DNA of 34,424 nucleotides, taken from Bacillota bacterium (GTDB taxonomy: Bacteria > Bacillota > Clostridia > Lachnospirales > CAG-274). This document shows, in pieces, positions 24,492 through 32,789 of the stretch. The translations under genes and the position numbers were made by a program. Position 1 is the first letter of the stretch. Each line of letters starts with the position of its first letter. The stretch covers positions 1-34,424 of the forward strand of contig JAFYGI010000013.1 in assembly GCA_017543265.1 (NCBI GenBank), given 5' to 3'. The notes under the pieces are model-generated. The model worked only from the letters and a program-made list of their open reading frames with translations, was not told the origin of the DNA and did no database searches.

Positions 24492-25157
24492 TTATTTGTT
24501 CCATTCGCTTACATTTTTTCTTATCCAGTCGGCAAGGATGTCGATGCCCTCGCCCGTTTTTGCGCAGACGGGTATAACATCTATGCCGGGGTGGCGCATT
24601 TCGATATTTTTTCTTGCCCTTTCCATATCAAAATCAAAGTAGGGCGCGACATCGGTCTTGTTTATAATGACCACATCCGCCACCTGAAACATAAGCGGGT
24701 ATTTCAGCGGCTTGTCGTCGCCCTCGGGCACGGAAAGTATCATTGCGTTTTTGCTTGCGCCCGTGTCAAACTCGGCGGGGCACACAAGGTTGCCCACGTT
24801 TTCCAGCACTATAAGGTCAAAGTCCTTTGAATTAAAGCTGTCAAGCCCCTGCGTGGTCATATCCGCGTCAAGGTGGCACATACCGCCCGTGTGCAGCTGT
24901 ATCGACTTCGCGCCCGCCGCGCTTATCCTTATCGCATCCACGTCGGAGTCTATGTCGGCCTCCATAACGCCTATTTTCATTTCGTCCTTCAGCTTTTCGA
25001 TAAGTCTTGTCAGGGTGGTGGTCTTGCCCGAGCCGGGTGCGCTCATCAGGTTCAAAAGAAAGGTCTTTTCGGCTTTGAGCTTTTTTCTTGTGTTTTCGGC
25101 AAGAACATTGTTGTCATCCAGAATGTTTGCTTTAAGGTCTACTGTTTTAATGCTCAT
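24492..25157 (-). CDS. hypB: Hydrogenase nickel incorporation GTPase HypB
   Basis: A 221-residue SIMIBI-class GTPase that delivers nickel to the [NiFe] hydrogenase active site together with HypA. P-loop APGSGKTT (residues 40-47), EADIDSDVDA, the metal/GTP switch segment GGMCHLDADM, ENVGNLVCPAEFDTG and the guanine motif NKTD are all visible. The N-terminal CxxCGC or His-rich nickel-storage extension seen in some HypB is absent. Its ATG overlaps the end of hypA by 11 bases, so the two are coupled. It converges on the orphan binding-protein gene. The ech genes that need it lie about 2 kb away on the other strand. Confidence 0.95.
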   Translation of the reverse strand: MSIKTVDLKANILDDNNVLAENTRKKLKAEKTFLLNLMSAPGSGKTTTLTRLIEKLKDEMKIGVMEADIDSDVDAIRISAAGAKSIQLHTGGMCHLDADMTTQGLDSFNSKDFDLIVLENVGNLVCPAEFDTGASKNAMILSVPEGDDKPLKYPLMFQVADVVIINKTDVAPYFDFDMERARKNIEMRHPGIDVIPVCAKTGEGIDILADWIRKNVSEWNK

Positions 25158-25506
25158 CTTTGCTTTCTCCCTCCAATCGGGACAGGGTCACGCCGCGTCC
25201 CGCGATAATACGACAGTTTCCCCTGCCGCAGACGGGGCAGAGATAATCGTGTGCGGCAGAGGGTGTGTATTCGCTCCCGCAGCCCTCGCACCGCGCCAAC
25301 ACCTCCGTTTCGGTAAGCACCAGTACGGAGTTTTCGAGTATGGTGCCCTTTGCCGCCAATTTATAGTATTTTTGCATATAATACGGCACTATGCCCGTCA
25401 TTTTGCCTATATCCGCATAAACCGCGCTCACACTTGCAAGCCCTTCTTTTTCCGCGGCCTTTAAAGCCAGCTCCGCCAGCCTTACCACATAGCTCATCTC
25501 GTGCAT
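25147..25506 (-). CDS. hypA: Hydrogenase nickel metallochaperone HypA
   Basis: A 119-residue nickel-binding protein. The start MHEMSYVVRLAELAL carries the invariant nickel ligand H2. The zinc site is C-x2-C (CEGC) plus C-x2-C (CPVC). It passes nickel to the hydrogenase large subunit with HypB. ATG 25506 follows GGAGG; a longer in-frame extension upstream would bury the conserved Met-His start and is rejected. First gene of hypA-hypB, divergent from the Wzz/kinase gene. Confidence 0.94.
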   Translation of the reverse strand: MHEMSYVVRLAELALKAAEKEGLASVSAVYADIGKMTGIVPYYMQKYYKLAAKGTILENSVLVLTETEVLARCEGCGSEYTPSAAHDYLCPVCGRGNCRIIAGRGVTLSRLEGESKDEH

Positions 25507-25541
25507 ATAAATACCTCCGTAATATACCGCCTTGTATTTAT

Positions 25542-25570
25542 AAATTACCACAAATGAATGCGGTTGTCAA
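25542..25570 (-). promoter_or_regulatory. Candidate promoter of hypAB
   Basis: On the minus strand TTGACA (25570-25565), 17-base spacer, TAATTT (25547-25542). Perfect -35, weak -10. Confidence 0.5.
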
Positions 25571-25668
25571 ATCGCGCAAAACAGGATTAAAAGCCATAAA
25601 ACCCCGCCAAATGACCTAAAGTTACAAAAAATTACATTAAATGTATAAATTATTGTAAAATATGGCTG

Positions 25669-25697
25669 TTGACTTGAATATTCAATTGTGATAATAT
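25669..25697 (+). promoter_or_regulatory. Candidate promoter of the Wzz/tyrosine-kinase gene with an embedded palindrome
   Basis: TTGACT (25669-25674), 17-base spacer, TAATAT (25692-25697). The spacer contains the perfect 12-bp palindrome TTGAATATTCAA (25674-25685), a possible operator. Confidence 0.55.
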
Positions 25698-25751
25698 AAA
25701 TACGCTATTGTTCAAAATAAAATAAAAATGAGAGGATATACAGGGGCGATT

Positions 25752-27293
25752 ATGAACGAGAAAATAGAAGAAAGAGAATATGAGATAGATTTGCTTGAAC
25801 TGCTTAAAATGCTGCTTGAGCACGTTTGGGTCATTATATCCGTGACCCTGCTTGCGGGCATCCTTGCCCTGTGCTTAGCGCTGTTTTATATGCCTGTAAG
25901 GTATGAGTCGTATACAACGCTTTATGTTAAAAACGCAAACGGCCCCACGACCAGCTCGGACGAGACCGTAAGGGTGGCGCTGGCCGATATCAATGCGTCA
26001 AAATCGCTTGTAAGCACATACGTTGTTGCGCTTAAAAGCAACTATGTCATAGACGAGACCATTTCCAGACTTACCCAGAAGTACGAAAGAAGCGGCAAGC
26101 TGGAGGAGCGTGCAAAATATCTCGAGCATGAAAGAATAGAAAAAATGTATTCCCTTACCGCCGTTGACGATACGGAGGTATTAAAGATAACATCCAGAAC
26201 GACAGACCCCGAGGTGTCGGCAGACATCTGCAACACCATTGCGGATATAGCCCCCGATTTTCTTATAAGAGTTGTCGGCGCAGGCTCCGTTGAGGTCATA
26301 GACAAGGCTGTCGCAGACCCCGAGCCGGTTGAGCCCAATGTCAAAAAAGTGACTGTGCTGGGCGCTATGCTGGGCTTTTTGGCAGCAGCGGGCGTGCTTG
26401 TCATCTTATATCTTGCGGACAATTCCGTCAAGAACACCGACCAGCTGACCAAAAAGTACGACAAGGCCATCATCGGCGAAGTCTACAACTTCTTGCAGGA
26501 GCGAGGCGAAAAGAAGAAAAAGCTTAAAAAGGGCGAGCACAGAGATACCTCTCCCGATAACCTGATAAATGACAGCACCGTGTTCACACTTGCGGAAAGC
26601 TACAAGACAATGCGTACAAACACGGTATTTGCGCTGTCACCCTTTGATAAAAAGGTGTTTGCGGTAACAAGTGCAAATGCGGCCGAGGGTAAGTCCACCA
26701 CAACGGCCAACCTTGCCATTGCCTTTGCGCAGACGGAGTGCAGGGTGCTGCTTATAGATGCCGATATGAGAAAGCCCACGCAGCACAAGCTGTTTGAAAA
26801 GGACAACAAAACGGGTCTTTCAACGGCAATAAGCAAGATGAACAAGCTTGATGCCTGCATACGCAAAAACGTGAGGGAGGGTCTTGACCTTATGCCGGCA
26901 GGCCCCATACCCCCCAACCCCTCGGAGCTTCTGGCTTCGCAGCAGTTTGCAAAGATAATAGAGGAGCTCAGCGAAAAGTACGATTATGTTATCATCGACT
27001 CTCCGCCCGTAAATGTGGTAAGTGATGTGCTTGTAATAAACAACTCCATCGCGGGTGCGATGCTTGTTACAAGATACGCGGCCACTACCTACGATGCTGT
27101 GGAGGATGCGCTTAAAAAGATGGAGCTTGCCGATATAAAAATGCTCGGTTTTATCCTTAACGATATTTCCAAGCCCCACGCAGGCAAGTATTACAGCTAC
27201 AAATATAAATACGGCTATAAATACGGCTACGGCTACGGCTATGGCTACGGTTACGGGACAAAGCCCGCCGAAGATGCCAAGGACAAGGCGTAA
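25752..27293 (+). CDS. Fused Wzz/CpsC chain-length protein and BY-type tyrosine kinase
   Basis: 513 residues combining two functions often split in Firmicutes. The N-terminal Wzz part has TM1 near 20-45 and TM2 near 200-222 with an extracellular region between. The cytoplasmic kinase has Walker A SANAAEGKSTTTANLA (K314), Walker A' LLIDADMRKP and Walker B VIIDSPP. It ends in a tyrosine cluster of alternating Tyr, Lys and Gly (KYGYGYGYGYG), the autophosphorylation site. Such proteins control polymerisation and export of exopolysaccharide or capsule. ATG 25752 has AGGGGCG upstream; ATG 25728 lacks a binding site. No polysaccharide genes adjoin it; rfbD and a nucleotidyltransferase lie elsewhere in the window. 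Confidence 0.92.
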   Translation: MNEKIEEREYEIDLLELLKMLLEHVWVIISVTLLAGILALCLALFYMPVRYESYTTLYVKNANGPTTSSDETVRVALADINASKSLVSTYVVALKSNYVIDETISRLTQKYERSGKLEERAKYLEHERIEKMYSLTAVDDTEVLKITSRTTDPEVSADICNTIADIAPDFLIRVVGAGSVEVIDKAVADPEPVEPNVKKVTVLGAMLGFLAAAGVLVILYLADNSVKNTDQLTKKYDKAIIGEVYNFLQERGEKKKKLKKGEHRDTSPDNLINDSTVFTLAESYKTMRTNTVFALSPFDKKVFAVTSANAAEGKSTTTANLAIAFAQTECRVLLIDADMRKPTQHKLFEKDNKTGLSTAISKMNKLDACIRKNVREGLDLMPAGPIPPNPSELLASQQFAKIIEELSEKYDYVIIDSPPVNVVSDVLVINNSIAGAMLVTRYAATTYDAVEDALKKMELADIKMLGFILNDISKPHAGKYYSYKYKYGYKYGYGYGYGYGYGTKPAEDAKDKA

Positions 27294-27317
27294 GCCAACG
27301 GTTTTGTTTTTTATGCT

Positions 27318-27350
27318 CCGCAGGGTGGCCATGCCGCCTTGCGGTTTTTT
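27318..27350 (+). terminator. Terminator between the tyrosine kinase and the ech operon
   Basis: CCGCAGGGTGGC (27318-27329) and GCCGCCTTGCGG (27333-27344) form a 12-bp stem with two G-U pairs, loop CAT, then six T. Only 34 bases remain before echA. Confidence 0.9.
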
Positions 27351-27384
27351 GCGATATGAAATTTATTAAATTGGAGGAAGTAAA

Positions 27385-29298
27385 ATGATAGTTGTACCTT
27401 TTCTGATATGCTTTCCCTTTGCTGTGGCGGCGGTATTGATGTTTGCCAAAGGGGTAAAGGCGCAGGGCAGATTGGCGTACATAGGCGCGGCTTTTATTGC
27501 GGCGGCTGTCGTTGCGCTGGGCTACGGACGCATAATAGGCGGGTTTGAGCCTATAAGGCTGTATTACGATACCAAAATAGCCGATCATGTGATATTTGCG
27601 GCGGAGATAGTGATAATGCTTATAGTCACCTATCTTTGCTTTAAGTACGAAAAAAAGTGGGTCTGCCTGCTGTCCGTCATACCGACGGCCGTTATAGGCA
27701 TTACGGAGTTTACGTTCACGGGCCCCGAAATAAACCATATCTATATTGACAGGCTGTCTATGCTTATGTGCCTTATAATCGGCATAATAGGCGGTCTTAT
27801 CATCGTGTATGCGGTGGGCTATATGTCGGGATATCATATGCACCATAAGGAGGTAAAAAACAGGAGCAATTACTTTATCGCGCTTTTGTTTTTGTTTATG
27901 GGCGCAATGTTCGGCTTTGTGCTTTCGTCAAACCTTATATGGCTGTTTTTCTTCTGGGAATGCACAAGCGTATGCTCGTTTTTGCTTATAGGCTATACAC
28001 GCACGCAGGAGGCGGTGGAAAACTCGTTCCGTGCGCTGTGGATGAACCTGCTGGGCGGCCTTGTGCTGTCGCTGGGCATAGCGTACTTCGCCTTCCATGC
28101 AAACACACTTTCACTTGACGATTTTATAAAGGCGGGCGCAGAGGGCAACCCCTATGCGATACTGCCCATTGCGGCAATGGCCTTTGCCGCCCTGACAAAA
28201 TCGGCACAGCTTCCGTTTTCGACATGGCTTCTGGGCGCAATGGTCGCACCCACGCCCTCGTCTGCGCTTTTGCACAGCGCGACCATGGTAAAGGCGGGTG
28301 TATACGTTCTTTTCAGGCTTGCGCCCGCAATGAGCGGCACGACGACAGGCGATATGATAGCGCTTATAGGCGGCTTTACCTTCCTTGTGACCTCGATAAT
28401 GGCCATTGCGCAAAGCGACGGCAAAAGGGTGCTGGCGCTTTCCACGGTATCAAATCTGGGACTTATGGTGGCCTGCGCGGGTATCGGTACACCCGAGACT
28501 ATATGGGCGGGCGTTTTTCTTATGATATTCCATGCGGTGTCAAAATCCCTGCTTTTCCTTGATGTGGGTGCTACGGAAAACACGCTCCACAGCAGGGATA
28601 TAGAGGATATGCACGGTATGCTTTACTTCCTGCCGAGGCTTACGGTATTTATGTTTATAGGTATTGCGGGTATGTTTCTTGCACCCTTTGGTATGCTTAT
28701 CTCCAAGTGGGCGGCGCTCAGGGCTGCGGTAGACGGCAATAATATCGCACTTTTGCTTTTTATTGTATTCGGAAGTGCGACAACATCGTTCTACTGGAGC
28801 AAGTGGATGGGCAAGCTTATCAGCCATCCCCATGCCGAGCATTCGCATATAAAGGACATTACAAGGCTTAGCGAGACCGTACCCATGTGGATACAGGCCG
28901 TGCTTATGGTGGTGCTTTGCGTTGCATTCCCCTTCCTTTCAAGGGTGTTTGTAGACCCGCTTTTGAGAGAGATGTTCGGCACGGGCGGACAGGTGCTTTC
29001 GCAGGGACTTTTGTATATGCTGGTGGTTGTGATATGCTTTGTATTTGCCGTACCGCCCATCACCTATTATTTCAGCAGCAAGATACATTCCAACATAAAG
29101 CTTGCGTACATGGGCGGTATCAATACGGGCGACAACACAAGCTTTGTGGACTCCTTCGGTGACGAAAAGAGACTCTGGCTTTCCAACTACTATTTTGCAG
29201 GCAGGGTGGGCATAAGAAAAATAATGGTACCCTGTCAGCTGTTTGCAACGGCAGTTATTATCATAATGTTTTGTATTATTTTGGGAGTGACGTTATGA
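27385..29298 (+). CDS. echA: Ech hydrogenase membrane subunit EchA (NuoL-like)
   Basis: A 637-residue integral membrane subunit related to the antiporter-like NuoL of complex I, with about 14-16 helices. Landmarks of the proton-conducting core: WLFFFWECTSVCSFLLIGYT, the lysine-bearing AFAALTKSAQLPFSTWLLGA, APTPSSALLHSATMVKAGVY and MIFHAVSKSLLFLDVGATEN. It is thought to translocate H+ or Na+ when ferredoxin is oxidised. GGAGG stands before the ATG. It opens the ech operon, and its stop overlaps the echB ATG. Confidence 0.92.
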   Translation: MIVVPFLICFPFAVAAVLMFAKGVKAQGRLAYIGAAFIAAAVVALGYGRIIGGFEPIRLYYDTKIADHVIFAAEIVIMLIVTYLCFKYEKKWVCLLSVIPTAVIGITEFTFTGPEINHIYIDRLSMLMCLIIGIIGGLIIVYAVGYMSGYHMHHKEVKNRSNYFIALLFLFMGAMFGFVLSSNLIWLFFFWECTSVCSFLLIGYTRTQEAVENSFRALWMNLLGGLVLSLGIAYFAFHANTLSLDDFIKAGAEGNPYAILPIAAMAFAALTKSAQLPFSTWLLGAMVAPTPSSALLHSATMVKAGVYVLFRLAPAMSGTTTGDMIALIGGFTFLVTSIMAIAQSDGKRVLALSTVSNLGLMVACAGIGTPETIWAGVFLMIFHAVSKSLLFLDVGATENTLHSRDIEDMHGMLYFLPRLTVFMFIGIAGMFLAPFGMLISKWAALRAAVDGNNIALLLFIVFGSATTSFYWSKWMGKLISHPHAEHSHIKDITRLSETVPMWIQAVLMVVLCVAFPFLSRVFVDPLLREMFGTGGQVLSQGLLYMLVVVICFVFAVPPITYYFSSKIHSNIKLAYMGGINTGDNTSFVDSFGDEKRLWLSNYYFAGRVGIRKIMVPCQLFATAVIIIMFCIILGVTL

Positions 29299-30161
29299 GA
29301 AACAGTATAATAAGCGTTATTGCATATATCCTTCTGGCACCGATAGCGGGCGGTCTGCTGGAGGGCATAGACAGAAAAATATCGGCAAGGATGCAGCGCA
29401 GGGTGGGTCCGCCGCTGCTCCAGCCGTTTTACGATGTGGCAAAGCTTTTTAAAAAGCAGGTCATATCCGTTACAAACGCACAGACCTTCCTGCTGCTTTC
29501 GTATCTGGTGTTTATGGTGCTTACGGGCTCCATGTTCTTTGCGGGCTCGGATATACTGCTTTGTATGTTCGTGCTTTCTACGGCGGCCATGTTTTTGTAC
29601 TTTGCCTCCACGGTCACAAGCTCGCCCTATTCCACAATAGGTGCAAGCCGTGAGCTTATCCAGATGATAGCATACGAGCCCGCCGTGCTTATGGCCTGTG
29701 TCGGCTTTTACCTTGTGGACGGCTCGTTTGAGATACACGAAATAGCCTCGTCACCGGTAAGCAGTATTTTTAATCTGCCCGGCGTTTTTGCGGCCTTTGT
29801 GTTTATAATCACTATAAAGATGCGTAAATCGCCCTTTGATATAAGCACGTCGCACCATGCGCATCAGGAGATAGTAAAGGGTATCACAAGCGAAATGGGC
29901 GCAAGAAATCTGGCGCTTTTTACCGTTACGGAGTGGTACGAAAATGTATTTTTAATGGGTGTTATCGGCCTGTTTGTGGTCAATAAAAACCCCTACAGCT
30001 ATATATCGGCGCTGTTTGTCGTTGTGATCGTATACTTTTTGGAAATACTTATCGACAACACCAGCGCAAGAATGAAACAGCGCGAAATGCTTAAATTAAG
30101 CTGGGCTGTGACATTGGTGCTGGCAGGCAGCAATATCTGGATACTGATGCTGATAAAATAA
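29295..30161 (+). CDS. echB: Ech hydrogenase membrane subunit EchB (NuoH-like)
   Basis: A 288-residue membrane subunit homologous to NuoH/HycD that anchors the hydrophilic arm to the ion pump. Recognisable segments: GIDRKISARMQRRVGPPLLQ near the N-terminus, GASRELIQMIAYEPAVLMA, and KSPFDISTSHHAHQEIVKGI. These acidic and basic residues form the coupling channel in complex I relatives. The ATG at 29295 overlaps the echA stop and has GGGAGTGA upstream; longer in-frame starts lie inside echA. A 36-base gap separates it from echC. Confidence 0.94.
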   Translation: MRNSIISVIAYILLAPIAGGLLEGIDRKISARMQRRVGPPLLQPFYDVAKLFKKQVISVTNAQTFLLLSYLVFMVLTGSMFFAGSDILLCMFVLSTAAMFLYFASTVTSSPYSTIGASRELIQMIAYEPAVLMACVGFYLVDGSFEIHEIASSPVSSIFNLPGVFAAFVFIITIKMRKSPFDISTSHHAHQEIVKGITSEMGARNLALFTVTEWYENVFLMGVIGLFVVNKNPYSYISALFVVVIVYFLEILIDNTSARMKQREMLKLSWAVTLVLAGSNIWILMLIK

Positions 30162-30197
30162 CAAGCCGCAAATCATGTATGAAGGGAAAGATGTTAA

Positions 30198-30797
30198 GTG
30201 TTTGAGATAAAAAGATCCCCGTGGGTGCTGCACTATGACGGCTCCAGCTGCAACGGCTGCGATATAGAGGTGCTTGCCTGCCTTACCCCCGTGTATGATG
30301 CCGAGCGCTTTGGCATAATCAATACGGGCGACCCCATGCAGGCGGATATACTGCTTATCACGGGCGGTATAAATTCGCAGAATGCACCCGTTGTAAAGCA
30401 GCTTTACGACCAGATGCCAAGGCCCAAGGTAGTCTGTGCCGTAGGCGTATGTGCCTGCACGGGCGGTATATTCAAGGATTGCTATAATATCCTGGGCGGT
30501 GCGGATACGGTGATACCCGTGGATATTTATGTTCCGGGCTGTGCCGCAAGGCCGCAGGCCATAATAGACGGCATAGTAAAGGCTGTGGATCTGTTTGAAA
30601 AGCGCCTTGAGGAGCATAAGCAATGGGTGGCGGAGCATGAAAACCGCGAGAAGACCGATAAGTCCGCCGCGGCAAAGCAGCCGCAAAAGGCACAGCAGCC
30701 CGCAGGCGAGACCGCAAAAGCGCAGAGCCAAAACAGCGCACAGCGCCGCAGCAAGAACGCAAAGGGCAGGAAAACGGCTAAAAGGAGAAAGAAATGA
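30198..30797 (+). CDS. echC: Ech hydrogenase small subunit EchC (NuoB-like) with a basic C-terminal tail
   Basis: 199 residues. The small subunit binds the proximal [4Fe-4S] cluster next to the NiFe site; ligands visible are C18 and C21 (SSCNGCDIE), C85 (GVCACTGG) and C115 (VPGCAARPQ). The core ends near residue 145, the usual length. The remaining 50 or so residues form a low-complexity Lys/Arg/Gln/Ala tail (KQPQKAQQPAGETAKAQSQN, ending AKRRKK), which I do not know from EchC. The start is GTG 30198 with AAGGGAAAG upstream; no ATG precedes the conserved part. The stop overlaps the echD ATG. Confidence 0.93.
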   Translation: MFEIKRSPWVLHYDGSSCNGCDIEVLACLTPVYDAERFGIINTGDPMQADILLITGGINSQNAPVVKQLYDQMPRPKVVCAVGVCACTGGIFKDCYNILGGADTVIPVDIYVPGCAARPQAIIDGIVKAVDLFEKRLEEHKQWVAEHENREKTDKSAAAKQPQKAQQPAGETAKAQSQNSAQRRSKNAKGRKTAKRRKK

Positions 30798-31159
30798 GAG
30801 ATAAATTAAGCGAGATAATAGAAATTGACTATCACGACCTTCTTGAACTGGCCATACAAAAAAAGCGCGAGGGCTATCGTCTGTCGCAGGCGTGTGCGGC
30901 CTATATTGACGGCAAGCCGCAGCTCAGCTATTCCTTTGCGGATGACGAAAACTACAAATATGTCACCCTGCGCTGCAAAATAGAAAAGGATACCGAGATA
31001 ATAAGCCTGTCGGAGATACTGCCCTATGCGGCCTTTTACGAAAACGAGATGAGAGAGCTTTTCGGTATCAATATACAGCTTATCGAGCCCGATTACAAAA
31101 ACAAATTTTACAGGATAAACAAGGAAACACCGTTTGCACCGGAGAACAAGGAACAATGA
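30794..31159 (+). CDS. echD: Ech hydrogenase subunit EchD (NuoC-like)
   Basis: A 121-residue protein with the NuoC/HycE-N family segment SEILPYAAFYENEMRELFGI and a following DYKNKFYRINKE stretch. It is part of the hydrophilic arm that contacts EchE. Length is typical of the compact EchD. ATG 30794 overlaps the echC stop, and its own stop overlaps the next ATG, so translation is coupled throughout. Confidence 0.9.
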   Translation: MRDKLSEIIEIDYHDLLELAIQKKREGYRLSQACAAYIDGKPQLSYSFADDENYKYVTLRCKIEKDTEIISLSEILPYAAFYENEMRELFGINIQLIEPDYKNKFYRINKETPFAPENKEQ

Positions 31160-31704
31160 GATGCTTTTACCATAAGGACAAGGACAGCACCACCGTCTGT
31201 TCCGTATGCGGCAAAGCCCTTTGTCGGGCGTGTGCCTCGTATTGGGGCAGCGTGATATGCAGCGGCTGTGTAAAAAAACTGGCGGCGCAAAGGCGCAATA
31301 AACAACTGTTTGTGTTTTTTGCGGCTGTCGCGGTGACGCTGCTGCTGTTCTGGCTGATATATTTCAAGGCGGGCAGACACGATCTTTCATATTTGGTAAA
31401 TGCCCTGTTCGGCATAGGCGCAAGAGAAAAAAGGGACGTGCTTTTTAAATGGGCGCTTGCCTGCATACCTGCGGGGATATATGCCTTCAGGATACCCGCC
31501 GCGGCCGCTGCGCAAAAATACGACCTTGCGGGCGCGGGTATAACGGCTTGCTTCGTGCTGATGCTCGTGCTTGGCACCGTGCTTGGCTGGGCGGCGCTGC
31601 CCGTACTTTTGATATGGCTCATATACAACTTTGTCAAATACAATGTTACGGTCAAAAAGGCCAAAAAGCGCATAAAAAAGATGATTAAGGAGACAGAAAA
31701 ATGA
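31156..31704 (+). CDS. Zinc-finger (B-box-like) membrane protein inside the ech operon, function unknown
   Basis: 182 residues. The N-terminus is a cysteine-rich zinc-binding module: C3, H6, C15, C18, C23, C26, C35 and C38, in the pattern of B-box-like fingers. It is followed by several hydrophobic segments (about 50-68, 98-115, 128-160) and a basic cytoplasmic tail rich in Lys (KKAKKRIKKMIKETEK). It overlaps both neighbours by four bases (ATGA), so it is fully embedded between echD and echE. It is not one of the six canonical Ech subunits. Possible roles are assembly, cluster insertion or regulation of the complex; none is proven. Confidence 0.8.
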   Translation: MRCFYHKDKDSTTVCSVCGKALCRACASYWGSVICSGCVKKLAAQRRNKQLFVFFAAVAVTLLLFWLIYFKAGRHDLSYLVNALFGIGAREKRDVLFKWALACIPAGIYAFRIPAAAAAQKYDLAGAGITACFVLMLVLGTVLGWAALPVLLIWLIYNFVKYNVTVKKAKKRIKKMIKETEK

Positions 31705-32780
31705 AAAAAAGAAGTATAGTGCCTTACGGCCCGCAGCATCCCGTGCTGCCCGAGCCGATACATCTGGATCTGGTCATAGAGGACGAAAAAATAGTGGAGG
31801 CAATACCCTCCGTGGGCTTTATACACCGCGGTCTTGAAAATCTGGTGCAAAAGCGCGATTTTAACCAAATGGCGTATGTTGCCGAGCGCGTGTGCGGTAT
31901 ATGCAGCTTTGGCCACGGCTTTGGCTACTGCGAGGCCATTGAGGATATAATGGATATAGAGGTGCCCGACAGGGCAAAGTATTTAAGGACGATATGGTTT
32001 GAGCTGTCGAGGATGCACAGCCATTTTCTGTGGCTGGGTCTGCTTGCGGACGGCTTTGGTTTTGAAAACCTGTTTTACCAGTGCTGGCGCATACGCGAAA
32101 AGATACTTGACGTGCTGGAGCTGACAACGGGCGGCCGTGTTATCTTTTCCGTAAACAAGGTCGGCGGCGTAATGAAGGACATCACCCCCGAAATGGCAGG
32201 GGCGATACTTGATATGTTGGCAAGCGTCAAAAAGGAGCTTAAGGCCATAGTGCCCGCCTTTACGCAGGATTATAGCGTAAAGTCAAGGCTTGTGGGCGTG
32301 GGTGTGCTGACAAAGCAGCAGGCGCACGATCTGGGCTGTGCGGGTCCCTTTGCAAGGGCAAGCGGCATACAGACGGATATGCGAAAGCTGGGCTATGCGG
32401 CCTACGGCGATCTGGATTTTGATGTGATAACAAGCAATGACGGCGACAGCTATGCACGCTGCGTGGTCAGGATAAACGAGATATTCCAGTCGATAAGCAT
32501 TATCGAGCAGGCAATAGAAAAAATGCCCGACGGCGAGCTGGCGGCTGTGGTAAAGGGCAACCCGCAGGGCGAAAGCTTTATACGCATAGAGCAGCCCCGC
32601 GGCGAGGCTATCTACTACGTCAGCGCAAACGGAAGCCCGCACCTTGACAGGATGAGAGTGCGCACCCCCACCTTTGCAAACCTTGCGGGTCTTTGCGAGA
32701 CGTTAAAGGGTGCGGACTATGCCGATGTGGGTCTTTTGATACTGACCATAGACCCCTGTATCAGCTGTACGGAAAGGTAG
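31701..32780 (+). CDS. echE: Ech hydrogenase catalytic large subunit EchE (NuoD-like)
   Basis: 359 residues. Both nickel-binding motifs are complete: L1 ERVCGICSFGH (C65, C68) and L2 DPCISCTER (C353, C356), so this is a real [NiFe] hydrogenase and not just a complex I relative. PYGPQHPVLPEP opens the chain as in NuoD/HycE proteins. The protein ends directly at the R after the L2 motif, so there is no C-terminal extension for a maturation protease to remove. It evolves H2 from protons with electrons from ferredoxin. ATG 31701 overlaps the stop of the zinc-finger gene. Confidence 0.95.
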   Translation: MKKRSIVPYGPQHPVLPEPIHLDLVIEDEKIVEAIPSVGFIHRGLENLVQKRDFNQMAYVAERVCGICSFGHGFGYCEAIEDIMDIEVPDRAKYLRTIWFELSRMHSHFLWLGLLADGFGFENLFYQCWRIREKILDVLELTTGGRVIFSVNKVGGVMKDITPEMAGAILDMLASVKKELKAIVPAFTQDYSVKSRLVGVGVLTKQQAHDLGCAGPFARASGIQTDMRKLGYAAYGDLDFDVITSNDGDSYARCVVRINEIFQSISIIEQAIEKMPDGELAAVVKGNPQGESFIRIEQPRGEAIYYVSANGSPHLDRMRVRTPTFANLAGLCETLKGADYADVGLLILTIDPCISCTER

Positions 32781-32789
32781 GCGAGAAAA

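Noticed and set aside
25621..25636. WalR-like box (minus strand) before the tyrosine kinase
   Set aside because: GTTACA and ATTACA are separated by 4 bases instead of 5, so spacing does not fit the consensus.
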